A DNA stretch of 5,570 nt from an uncultured Clostridium sp. (GTDB lineage Bacteria > Bacillota > Clostridia > Clostridiales > Clostridiaceae): the NCBI RefSeq assembly GCF_934754925.1, contig NZ_CAKVJA010000077.1, positions 1 through 5,570 of the forward strand, in the 5' to 3' direction. Below, piece by piece: positions 1 through 5,570 of the stretch. The position numbers were made by a program, and so were the translations under genes. Position 1 is the stretch's first letter, and each line of letters starts with the position of its first letter. The notes under the pieces are model-generated. The model saw only the letters and a list, made by a program, of their open reading frames with translations. It had not been told where the DNA came from and ran no database searches.

Positions 1-354
1 TGGTTACTTCAATTAAACTCTGTAGTTATGCCAATGAGATATCTTTGGGTATTCTTAGCATTTATAGGACTTAAAAAAGCAGCAGATAAATATAAATCAG
101 ATTATAAATTTGTTAAAAATGATAAATTTGCTATGGCAATAGGTGTCTGGTGTTTTGCATTTACTGCATTTGCTTGTATAATGGGGATGTTCCCAAGTAG
201 TGTTGAGACATTTTCAGGTGAGTGGTGGTTCCAAGTATCACTAAATGTTATTACACCATTTATATTAATTGGATTAGGATTTATACTACCTATGGTAGCT
301 AAAAAGACAAATAAAGAATCTGGAGATGGTGTAGATTCTAGAAATATAGCATAG
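1..354 (+). CDS. APC-superfamily amino acid transporter, C-terminal part (glutamate:GABA antiporter-like)
   Basis: This is the last 117 residues of an integral membrane amino acid permease; the frame is open from the first base, so the gene begins outside the window. Three hydrophobic segments are visible, at about residues 1-23 (ending in AFIGLKKAADKYKSD), 44-65 and 77-99. They fit the final three helices of a 12-helix APC transporter, followed by a short hydrophilic tail. The combination of MPMRYLWVFLAFIGLKK and a Lys-rich loop is typical of the YjeM/GadC group, which exchanges or imports glutamate-type amino acids at the cytoplasmic membrane. Substrate cannot be set from this fragment, and the pore-forming helices are not in view. 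The ATG at 28 is internal, not the start. No clear terminator follows; the next promoter starts about 70 bases downstream. The fold is fairly certain and the subfamily is tentative. Confidence 0.8.
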   Translation, partial: WLLQLNSVVMPMRYLWVFLAFIGLKKAADKYKSDYKFVKNDKFAMAIGVWCFAFTAFACIMGMFPSSVETFSGEWWFQVSLNVITPFILIGLGFILPMVAKKTNKESGDGVDSRNIA

Positions 355-421
355 AATGAAGATTATTAACGAAACCTATCAAGTATTAATAACCTCTTAA
401 CAAAATATTAAATAACTTATA

Positions 422-450
422 TTGCAAAAGTGATTAATTGATAGTATAAT
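422..450 (+). promoter_or_regulatory. Sigma-A-type promoter of the small membrane protein gene
   Basis: TTGCAA (422-427) and TATAAT (445-450) are separated by exactly 17 bases, close to the vegetative consensus. Transcription would start near 457, leaving a leader of about 38 bases before the ATG at 495. The gene would thus be transcribed independently of the upstream transporter. Confidence 0.7.
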
Positions 451-494
451 GAAAATATAAGTTAAATATTATAGTGTAAATGAGGTTGATTTAA

Positions 495-764
495 ATGAAT
501 AATTTAAAATCTATATTGTGGACAATAGTTGGGATAGTAATTTTTATTGCTATAGTTAAATTTTTTATATACCTTTTACCTTTTATCATAGTAATAGGCT
601 TAGTAAGTTATATAATATTTAATGCAAAAAACGCATTTAGAAAGAAAAATAATAATAATAAAACATATAATTCTTATAATCAAAGTATTTATGAAGAAAG
701 TAGTATAGATGATGATAGCAATGGAGAAATAATTGATGTAGATTATAAGGAAGTAGATAAATAA
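495..764 (+). CDS. Small two-helix membrane protein of unknown function
   Basis: This 89-residue protein is not recognised by name. Residues 7-24 and 26-43 are strongly hydrophobic and separated by a single charged or aromatic patch (KFF), so they form either two short helices or one long hairpin in the cytoplasmic membrane. A basic Arg/Lys/Asn stretch (about 48-56) follows and should lie on the cytoplasmic side. The tail (57-89) is hydrophilic and acidic with an IIDVDYKEV ending. The start is supported by GAGG at 482-485, nine bases upstream of the ATG. A consensus promoter upstream and a perfect terminator downstream make it a single-gene transcript. It has no cysteines or visible catalytic motif. 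It may be an anchor or adaptor with a conserved C-terminal peptide, but that is a guess. Existence of the gene is well supported; function is unknown. Confidence 0.85.
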   Translation: MNNLKSILWTIVGIVIFIAIVKFFIYLLPFIIVIGLVSYIIFNAKNAFRKKNNNNKTYNSYNQSIYEESSIDDDSNGEIIDVDYKEVDK

Positions 765-848
765 TATCTAAAAATATTATTTTCGTATAAAAATTTAAAT
801 AATATGATAGTCATATTAATATTAAAACATAATAGAGTGAAAATATAG

Positions 849-883
849 AAAAATTCAGTAATGATAAGTTACTGAATTTTTTT
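849..883 (+). terminator. Rho-independent terminator of the small membrane protein gene
   Basis: A perfect 13-bp stem (849-861 paired with 869-881) surrounds the 7-base loop TGATAAG. The right arm merges into a run of seven T (877-883). It lies 84 bases after the stop codon of the 89-residue protein and directly before the start-less reading frame. Confidence 0.88.
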
Positions 884-891
884 ATGTATTA

Positions 892-1287
892 AATTTTGGT
901 GGAGCTATAGATTTAGACTTACCAGAAGATGTTGTTTTAACAAGTAGTGATAAAGCAGAAGTTTTATCTGCAACTGTTATTGGAAGCAATGATGAATTTT
1001 TATGCCCAATAGAATTAACTCCATCATATTTTATGGATCAACAACAAAAACAAGCACAAGCTTTAAGAAGAGCTAGTGTTTATGGTTGTAATAATGACCA
1101 AATGGGATATTACAGTGGAAATATGGAAAAAGAAGATAATCAATTTGATTGTCCAAGTAAATTTGATATTGAATTATATCAATATGGTAAATTACGTGAA
1201 AAAATGGCAATAGAGATTCTAGTAAAAGCTGTTAGAGTATCTCATATTAATGTTGAAGAGAATGATGTAGAGACTTTAGATTGTTAG
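892..1287 (+). pseudogene. Start-less 3' gene remnant, unrecognised family
   Basis: The frame is open from 868 to the stop at 1285-1287, and its codon choice looks like real coding sequence from about 892 (NFGGAIDLDLPEDVV), giving about 131 codons. There is no in-frame ATG, GTG or TTG before the ATG at 1033. That ATG has no Shine-Dalgarno sequence and lies well inside the coding-like stretch. The ATG at 885 is out of frame and stops after two codons. The upstream edge meets the T-tract of the preceding terminator, so no room is left for a promoter or a 5' half. The most likely reading is the C-terminal remnant of a gene whose front was deleted. The translation is hydrophilic, carries four cysteines (in LCPIEL, YGCNND, FDCPSK and the last residue) and has a Gln-rich QQQKQAQALRR segment. 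No membrane helix or known catalytic motif is visible. Translation from 1033 as an 84-residue protein is possible but weakly supported. Confidence 0.55.
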
Positions 1288-1334
1288 TTAGTAATATTAT
1301 ATTATATTTAATAATGAATTTTAGTATTTTAATG

Positions 1335-1368
1335 AAAAGGCTTTGTCGTTTTGGGAAGGCCTTTTTTT
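1335..1368 (+). terminator. Rho-independent terminator after the gene remnant
   Basis: A 10-bp stem with one G-U pair (1335-1344 with 1356-1365) encloses an 11-base loop and runs into seven T (1362-1368). It lies 47 bases after the stop codon of the remnant, suggesting that the remnant still marks the end of a once normal transcription unit. Confidence 0.82.
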
Positions 1369-1383
1369 ATATAAATATTAATT

Positions 1384-1411
1384 TTGTGTAAAATGCAAGG
1401 AAAAATATTAT
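1384..1411 (+). promoter_or_regulatory. Possible distal promoter upstream of icd
   Basis: TTGTGT (1384-1389) and TATTAT (1406-1411) lie 16 bases apart, a moderate match to the vegetative consensus. A transcript from here would start near 1418, placing the 1421-1452 hairpin at its very 5' end and leaving a leader of about 150 bases. In such AT-rich DNA this could be chance. Confidence 0.3.
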
Positions 1412-1420
1412 TAATTCACA

Positions 1421-1452
1421 AATACATATAAAATTTTAGTTTTATATGTATT
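1421..1452 (+). repeat. Perfect 13-bp AT-rich inverted repeat in the icd leader region
   Basis: AATACATATAAAA (1421-1433) is exactly inverted at 1440-1452 around a 6-base loop (TTTTAG). The stem has only one G-C pair, so it would be weak as RNA, and no T-tract follows. It could be a protein-binding dyad, a 5' end hairpin of a transcript from the 1384-1411 promoter, or a chance AT palindrome. Confidence 0.45.
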
Positions 1453-1498
1453 AAACCTATAAAATTGCAGGAATAAAAAGCTACTCTATCAAAGAACC

Positions 1499-1527
1499 TT
1501 TAAGTATATAGAAAAATATGGTATAAT
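1499..1527 (+). promoter_or_regulatory. icd: Probable proximal promoter of icd
   Basis: A perfect TATAAT (1522-1527) has TTTAAG (1499-1504) 17 bases upstream as a weak -35 element. Initiation would fall near 1534, about 33 bases before the icd ATG. The strong -10 and correct distance make this the best candidate for icd expression. Confidence 0.5.
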
Positions 1528-1566
1528 TGTTTTGGGTATAAATAAATACTAAAGGGGGCTATATTT

Positions 1567-2763
1567 ATGAAAAAAATAAAAATGACAACTCCATTAGTTG
1601 AAATGAATGGAGATGAAATGACTAGAGTTATTTGGAGTATGATAAAAGAGGAATTATTAAATCCTTTCATTGACTTAAAAACTGAATATTATGATTTGGG
1701 GATAGAATATAGAAATGAGACTGATGATAAGGTAACAGTTGAAGCTGCAGAAGCTATAACGAAGTATGGAGTAGGAGTAAAATGTGCTACGATAACTCCA
1801 AATGCAGATAGAATAAAAGAATATAATTTAAAAGAAATGTGGAAAAGTCCTAATGGAACTATAAGAGCAATTTTGGATGGAACAGTTTTTAGAGCACCTA
1901 TTACTGTTAGTTCAATAAAGCCTTTTGTTAGAACATGGGAAGCACCAATTACAATAGCTAGACATGCTTATGGGGATATTTATAAAAATGTTGAAATGAA
2001 AATTGAAGGTAAAGGAAAAGCTGAATTAGTTTTTACTGATGAAAAGGGAAGAGAAAGTAGAGAAACTATTCATGAATTTAAAGATAGTGGAGTAGTAATG
2101 GGAATGCACAATACTAATAAATCAATATCTAGTTTTGCTAGAAGTTGTTTTAATTTTGCATTAGATACGAAGCAAGATATATGGTTTGCATCTAAGGATA
2201 CTATTTCTAAAAAATATGATCATACTTTCAAAGATATTTTTAATGAAATATTTGAGGAAGAATATAAAGAAAAATTCAAAGAAGCTAATATTGAATATTT
2301 TTATACATTAATTGATGATGCAGTTGCAAGAGTTATTAAATCTAAAGGTGGATTTATTTGGGCTTGTAAAAACTATGATGGAGATGTTATGAGTGATATG
2401 GTTGCAACAGCATTTGGATCTCTTGCAATGATGACATCTGTTTTAGTATCACCTGAGGGATATTATGAATATGAAGCAGCTCATGGAACAGTACAAAGGC
2501 ATTATTATAAACATTTAAAAGGTGAAGAAACTTCAACTAATTCAATGGCTACTATTTTTGCATGGACAGGTGCATTAAGAAAAAGGGGAGAATTAGATGG
2601 AAATGATCAATTAGTTGCTTTTGCAGATAAGTTAGAGAAAGCTTCACTACAAACAATTGAAGATGGAGTGATGACAAAAGATTTAGCATTGCTTACTAAT
2701 TTAAAAGAAGTTAAAACTGTTAACACATATGAGTTTATTAAAGAAATAAAAAATAGATTATAA
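1567..2763 (+). CDS. icd: NADP-dependent isocitrate dehydrogenase, eukaryote-like homodimeric type
   Basis: The enzyme oxidatively decarboxylates isocitrate to 2-oxoglutarate in the cytoplasm, producing NADPH and the carbon skeleton for glutamate. The 398-residue protein aligns end to end with human cytosolic IDH1 as recalled from memory. Visible residues include VEMNGDEMTR near the N terminus, T77, the substrate loop KSPNGTIR (S94, N96, R100), R109, and ARHAYGD with R132, equivalent to the well-known human Arg132. K210 and the metal ligands D250/D251, D273 and D277 in NYDGDVMSD are also present. GTVQRHY (R311, H312) is the NADP-selecting pair, as opposed to the residues found in NAD enzymes. 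A strong AAAGGGGG site at 1551-1558 fixes the start. The gene is monocistronic, with its own promoter and a large palindrome just after the stop. All catalytic residues appear intact, so it should be active. Clostridia often have an incomplete citric acid cycle, so a biosynthetic role in glutamate supply is likely but inferred. Confidence 0.96.
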   Translation: MKKIKMTTPLVEMNGDEMTRVIWSMIKEELLNPFIDLKTEYYDLGIEYRNETDDKVTVEAAEAITKYGVGVKCATITPNADRIKEYNLKEMWKSPNGTIRAILDGTVFRAPITVSSIKPFVRTWEAPITIARHAYGDIYKNVEMKIEGKGKAELVFTDEKGRESRETIHEFKDSGVVMGMHNTNKSISSFARSCFNFALDTKQDIWFASKDTISKKYDHTFKDIFNEIFEEEYKEKFKEANIEYFYTLIDDAVARVIKSKGGFIWACKNYDGDVMSDMVATAFGSLAMMTSVLVSPEGYYEYEAAHGTVQRHYYKHLKGEETSTNSMATIFAWTGALRKRGELDGNDQLVAFADKLEKASLQTIEDGVMTKDLALLTNLKEVKTVNTYEFIKEIKNRL

Positions 2764-2776
2764 CAAATTACAGAAA

Positions 2777-2833
2777 ATGGTTACACCTCCGGGGTTAATC
2801 CAAATATTGGATTAACCCCGGAGGCGTAACCAT
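2777..2833 (+). repeat. 57-base near-perfect palindrome (27-bp arms, 3-base loop)
   Basis: The arms 2777-2803 and 2807-2833 pair at 26 of 27 positions around the loop ATA; the only mismatch is A2785 against C2825. The core CTCCGGGGTTAATCC is much richer in G and C than its surroundings. It begins 13 bases after the icd stop codon and would form a very stable hairpin in the icd transcript. No T-tract follows (ATATTGGATTG), so it is not a standard intrinsic terminator. Candidate roles are an mRNA-stabilising 3' end, a Rho-independent stop lacking the usual tail, or a dispersed palindromic repeat of REP or miniature-transposon type. The sequence of the dyad is certain; its role is not. Confidence 0.85.
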
Positions 2834-2911
2834 ATATTGGATTGTAGGGCAAGGCATAATTTATTATGGAGAGCATAAAATAAGCGTAAAAGTATAAAGG
2901 AGGGAAAAATA

Positions 2912-3088
2912 ATGTCACATAAGAATAATAAAAATTCAAAGAATAATAAAAAATCAAATAAAAAGACTAAAGCTGAATTACACAAAATGAAAGTTGAAAC
3001 TGCTAATGAAGTTGGATACTCTAAGGAATCAAGAAAACTAGGTAAAGATCAACCAAGATCAGATAGTGCTCAAAAAATAGGTCAATAA
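2912..3088 (+). CDS. Small Lys/Asn-rich protein resembling alpha/beta-type small acid-soluble spore proteins
   Basis: This 58-codon ORF has a near-ideal AAAGGAGGG ribosome binding site at 2896-2904, seven bases before the ATG. The N terminus (residues 1-20) is almost only Lys, Asn and Ser. The central ELHKMKVETANEVGY (22-36) matches the pattern K-x-E-x-A-x-E-x-G of alpha/beta SASPs, where it surrounds the cleavage site of the germination protease GPR; those proteins coat and protect spore DNA. The C-terminal part (37-58) lacks the usual SASP GG-x-MVKK segment, so membership is uncertain. The protein is hydrophilic and basic, consistent with nucleic acid binding. CATAATT at 2855-2861 with ATATA 18 bases upstream loosely resembles a forespore sigma-G promoter, but this is weak. 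A terminator hairpin follows. The gene itself is well supported; the spore role is inference. Confidence 0.75.
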   Translation: MSHKNNKNSKNNKKSNKKTKAELHKMKVETANEVGYSKESRKLGKDQPRSDSAQKIGQ

Positions 3089-3140
3089 AATATAAGCTAA
3101 ATTTAGGTAATTAGAATATTAAGGCTAAAATACATAATGA

Positions 3141-3186
3141 ATATTAGAAAAGGAGTGCTTAGCAAGAAACACTCCTTTTCTAATAT
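3141..3186. terminator. Bidirectional terminator between convergent genes
   Basis: A perfect 17-bp stem pairs 3141-3157 with 3170-3186 around a 12-base loop, with core AAAAGGAGTG / CACTCCTTTT. It lies 52 bases after the stop of the 58-residue gene and 54 bases beyond the end of the convergent aminopeptidase gene. The right arm contains CCTTTTCTAATAT rather than a clean T-tract, so termination efficiency is uncertain. Its place between convergent stop codons supports use from both sides. Confidence 0.75.
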
Positions 3187-3240
3187 ATTAAATTTTGATT
3201 TAGTATAAAAGTTACATGTAAGTTAAGTTAGCTTTCACTT

Positions 3241-4470
3241 TTAAAATATCCAATTTCCATTAGAGAAAATTTGAACAGTTTCATTATTTTTATTAATTCC
3301 AGTGATTTCAAGATCGCTAGTTCCAATCATAAAGTCAACATGAATAACTGAATTATTAACACCTATTTTTTCCAATTCCTCTTCAGAATATTTATCCGCA
3401 TCTTTTACACATGATTCATAAGCTCTACCAAAGGCTAAATGGCAAGCAGCATTTTCATCAAATAATGTATTAAAGAATATTAATTTTGAATTAGAGATTG
3501 GTGAGTCATAAGGAACAAAAGCAACTTCTCCTAGGTATCTAGCACCTTCATCACTATCAAGCATTTGTTTTAGAACATCGTATCCAGTTTCAGCCGTAAA
3601 ATCTACCGCTTTACCATCTTTAAATTTAATAGAGAAATTATCTATTAAATTTCCACCGTAGCTTAATGGCTTAGAAGAGTAAACTACCCCATTAACTCCA
3701 GTTTTCTTAGGTAAAGTAAATACTTCTTCAGTTGGCATATTTGCATTAAAAGGTATTCCTTTAACATCTCCTTCAGAACCTCCAGCCCAAATATGACCTT
3801 CTGGAAGTTCAATATTTAAGTCAGTTCCATTTGAAGATTTTAAATGTACGCTTTTAAAGTTATTGTCATTCATAAATTTAATTTTTTCTTCTAAGTAAGC
3901 ATTATGTTTCTCCCAAGCAGTTACTGGATTTTCAGTATCAACTCTTACTGTTTTAAATATTACATCCCATAAAGATTCCATAGCTTCTTCATCACTTGCA
4001 TTAGGGAATACTTTTTTAGCCCATGAAAGTGTAGGAACTGATAATACACACCAACGACATTTATTAGACATAGAGTTATCGTAGTATTCCTTTAAAGCTG
4101 TAGTTCTGGCTTTTTGAGATGTACCTATTTTGTCAACTGAAACTCCTTTTAATCCATCAGGATCACTTGCAGCTATTGAAATAAAGCAAGCTCCTTGTCT
4201 GGCATAATAATTATATCCTTCAGCCATCCAAGCTGGATAGTCAGCAATAGTTTCTAAAGAACTATTTTCTAATTTTATTTTAGTTAGTTGTTGATCACCA
4301 TAATGTACAACTACATCTTTAGCACCTGCTTTATAAGCTTCTTCTGCAATAAGTCTAGCAAATTCTGCAGTTTCAATTGGTGAAGTAATAACTAATATAT
4401 TATCTTTTTGAATATTAACGCCTGTATTTACAGCTAATTTAGCATATTTTTTTAATAAATTTTTATCCAT
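3241..4470 (-). CDS. M29-family metallo-aminopeptidase (AmpS/PepS/AmpT type)
   Basis: This cytoplasmic leucyl-type aminopeptidase should remove N-terminal residues from peptides with a two-metal centre, supplying free amino acids. The 409-residue length matches the family. The expected ligand set is visible in order: E248/E249 in NMPTEEVFTLP, E315 in RYLGEVAFVP, H344 in ENAACHLAFG, catalytic Tyr Y351 in GRAYESC, and H377 with D379 in VIHVDFMIG. The N-terminal half (about 1-200) is the alpha/beta domain, including a DPDGLKGV segment. There is no signal peptide. AGGAGGG (complement of 4477-4483) lies six bases before the ATG and fixes the start. The gene is transcribed alone, convergent with the SASP-like gene and divergent from the glutaminase gene. 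No residue is obviously missing, so the enzyme should be active. The exact peptide preference cannot be read from the sequence. Confidence 0.95.
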   Translation of the reverse strand: MDKNLLKKYAKLAVNTGVNIQKDNILVITSPIETAEFARLIAEEAYKAGAKDVVVHYGDQQLTKIKLENSSLETIADYPAWMAEGYNYYARQGACFISIAASDPDGLKGVSVDKIGTSQKARTTALKEYYDNSMSNKCRWCVLSVPTLSWAKKVFPNASDEEAMESLWDVIFKTVRVDTENPVTAWEKHNAYLEEKIKFMNDNNFKSVHLKSSNGTDLNIELPEGHIWAGGSEGDVKGIPFNANMPTEEVFTLPKKTGVNGVVYSSKPLSYGGNLIDNFSIKFKDGKAVDFTAETGYDVLKQMLDSDEGARYLGEVAFVPYDSPISNSKLIFFNTLFDENAACHLAFGRAYESCVKDADKYSEEELEKIGVNNSVIHVDFMIGTSDLEITGINKNNETVQIFSNGNWIF

Positions 4471-4502
4471 ATATAGCCCTCCTATATTGTTTATTATAGT
4501 AA

Positions 4503-4511
4503 ATTATACCA
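4503..4511 (-). promoter_or_regulatory. Extended -10 promoter of the aminopeptidase gene
   Basis: On the minus strand the sequence reads TGGTATAAT: a perfect -10 hexamer (complement of 4503-4508) preceded by the TGN extension (4509-4511). A good -35 is lacking at 17 bases; the nearby TTGACC is only 11 bases away. The extension can compensate for that. Initiation would be near 4496, about 25 bases before the start codon. Confidence 0.6.
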
Positions 4512-4629
4512 CATAATTAGGTCAATTAAATAAGTTTAATATATATACTTTAATTATTTGTATTAATTATGTTATTTATTATTTTTTATAAAAAAGGTTA
4601 TAATTTATATTTTTAATAGGGTAATAAAC

Positions 4630-4658
4630 TTGTAAGAAGGCACAAAAATAACTATAAT
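4630..4658 (+). promoter_or_regulatory. glsA: Sigma-A-type promoter of glsA
   Basis: TTGTAA (4630-4635) and TATAAT (4653-4658) are separated by 17 bases. Transcription would begin near 4665, giving a short leader of about 30 bases before the ATG. A second TATAAT at 4599-4604 lacks a comparable -35 and is a weaker alternative. I see no riboswitch-like structure in the leader. Confidence 0.65.
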
Positions 4659-4695
4659 TATTACTACACATACAATATGAAAAGGAAGAAAACCA

Positions 4696-5570
4696 ATGAA
4701 AAATTTATTAATTAACTTAGTAGAAAAAAATAAAAAATATACACAAGATGGTAAACTTGCATCATATATACCAGCTCTTTTAAAAGCAAATAGCGAAGAT
4801 TTAGGACTATGTGTATATGATATAAAAAATAATGAAGAATACTGGGCAGGAGAAAGTGACGTTAAATTCACTATTCAAAGTATTTCAAAGGTTGTTAGTT
4901 TAATAATAGCTCTTAATGATAATGGTAGAGAAAACGTATTTAAAAAAGTAAATGTTGAGCCAACAGGAATGGGATTTAATAGTATAGTAAACTTAGAAAT
5001 AAGAAATCAGGATAGACCATATAATCCAATGATTAATGCTGGAGCTATAGTAACAACATCCCTTATTTTTGGTGAAAATGAAGAGCATAAATTACAAAGA
5101 ATACTAAACTTTTTAAGAAGAGCAACTAATAATCCTACAATAGATATAAATAGAGAAATATATGAAAGCGAAAAAGCTACAGGAGATAGAAACAGATCAT
5201 TAGCTTACTTTATGAAAAGCTCTAATATATTAGAAGGAAATGTAGAAGAAATCTTAGATCTTTACTTTAAACAATGTTCAATTGAAGCTACAGCTAAGGA
5301 TTTGGCAATGTTTTCAGCAGTAATTGCAAACGATGGAATAGCACCTTGGAATGATGAAGTTTTAGTTTCAAGAGAAATTTGTAGAATAGTTAAAACAATA
5401 ATGGTTACTTGTGGTATGTACGATGCATCAGGAGAATTTGCAGTACATGTTGGGGTTCCAGCAAAATCGGGAGTTGGAGGAGGAATAATTGCCACAGTTC
5501 CTAGAAGATTTGGAATAGGCATATATGGTCCAGCTTTAGATGATAAAGGAAATAGTATTGGTGGAATACA
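4696..5570 (+). CDS. glsA: Serine-dependent glutaminase, 3' end cut by window edge
   Basis: The enzyme hydrolyses glutamine to glutamate and ammonia in the cytoplasm. Bacterial homologues supply glutamate and, by releasing ammonia, can buffer acid. The 291 visible codons cover nearly all of a family of about 305-310 residues. The beta-lactamase-like catalytic pair S62-x-x-K65 is in FTIQSISKVV. Other signature residues are N114 in PMINAGAI, E159 and N166 in SEKATGDRN, Y190 in LYFKQCSIE, Y242 in CGMYDASGEFA, and the V260 oxyanion region PAKSGVGGGI. All are intact, so an active enzyme is expected. GGAAG at 4684-4688, seven bases upstream, supports the ATG; a promoter lies just before it. It is divergent from the aminopeptidase gene and about 4.3 kb from the glutamate/GABA-type transporter. 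There is no STAS or ankyrin extension within the visible part; an extension after the edge cannot be excluded. Confidence 0.96.
   Translation, partial: MKNLLINLVEKNKKYTQDGKLASYIPALLKANSEDLGLCVYDIKNNEEYWAGESDVKFTIQSISKVVSLIIALNDNGRENVFKKVNVEPTGMGFNSIVNLEIRNQDRPYNPMINAGAIVTTSLIFGENEEHKLQRILNFLRRATNNPTIDINREIYESEKATGDRNRSLAYFMKSSNILEGNVEEILDLYFKQCSIEATAKDLAMFSAVIANDGIAPWNDEVLVSREICRIVKTIMVTCGMYDASGEFAVHVGVPAKSGVGGGIIATVPRRFGIGIYGPALDDKGNSIGGI

Noticed and set aside
363..392. Possible terminator after the transporter (TTATTAA / TTAATAA)
   Set aside because: The stem is 7 bp of only A-T with a 16-base loop and no T-tract, so it would not terminate transcription.
759..782. 9-bp stem overlapping the stop codon of the 89-residue gene (759-767 with 774-782)
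   Set aside because: It is entirely A-T with only a short T-run; the perfect 13-bp terminator at 849-883 is far stronger.
800..818. 8-bp palindrome TAATATGA-TAG-TCATATTA
   Set aside because: Short AT-rich dyads arise by chance in such DNA, and it lies between a stop codon and its terminator where an operator would have no promoter to act on.
885..893. ATG just after the terminator T-tract as start of the remnant
   Set aside because: It is in a different frame and meets TAA after two codons.
1033..1287. 84-codon ORF starting at ATG 1033 as an independent small gene
   Set aside because: There is no Shine-Dalgarno sequence before this ATG and the same frame is coding-like for some 47 codons upstream, so it is more likely the tail of a truncated gene.
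4605..4871. Minus-strand open frame of 88 codons opposite the glsA start
   Set aside because: It overlaps the clear glsA coding sequence and promoter, has no good ribosome binding site and resembles no known protein; it is an antisense shadow.
5262..5522. Minus-strand open frame of 86 codons opposite the glsA 3' part
   Set aside because: It is fully antisense to the conserved glutaminase motifs, so it is a shadow frame.
1..5570. CRISPR arrays, tRNA or rRNA genes, complete IS elements, prophage genes
   Set aside because: No regularly spaced repeats, cloverleaf-like sequences, transposase motifs or phage genes were seen in reading both strands.

Overview
The window looks like chromosomal DNA of a low-GC, endospore-forming Firmicute, most likely Clostridium sensu stricto. 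By eye the base composition is about 30% GC. Codons end almost always in A or T, ribosome binding sites are strong AGGAGG-type, and the promoters are near-consensus TTGNNN-N17-TATAAT. Species cannot be fixed from the sequence alone.

Left part (1-1370, plus strand). The window opens inside the last three membrane segments of an APC-superfamily amino acid transporter, most like the glutamate:GABA antiporter (GadC/YjeM) group. Next is an 89-residue membrane protein of unknown function that stands as its own transcription unit, with a clear promoter and a perfect 13-bp terminator. Directly after that terminator lies an open coding frame of about 131 codons with no usable start codon. It reads as the 3' remnant of a larger gene and ends at its own terminator.

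Centre (1371-3190, plus strand). A complete 398-residue NADP-dependent isocitrate dehydrogenase of the eukaryote-like homodimeric class is preceded by a promoter and two AT-rich leader elements. It is followed by a striking 57-base, nearly perfect palindrome without a T-tract. Then comes a short lysine/asparagine-rich ORF of 58 codons with an excellent ribosome binding site, whose middle resembles the recognition region of alpha/beta small acid-soluble spore proteins. A 17-bp hairpin closes this block and separates it from the convergent gene.

Right part (3191-5570). A complete M29-family metallo-aminopeptidase is on the minus strand. Divergent from it, on the plus strand, a serine-dependent glutaminase (GlsA) runs off the right edge with about 15-20 residues missing.

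Functional theme. The transporter, isocitrate dehydrogenase and glutaminase all touch glutamate and 2-oxoglutarate, and the aminopeptidase releases amino acids from peptides. Every gene appears to have its own promoter or terminator, so this is a run of single genes rather than one operon. A functional link is inference only. I see no phage, CRISPR, tRNA/rRNA or complete insertion sequence. The most unusual items are the 57-base palindrome, the start-less gene remnant and the SASP-like small ORF.
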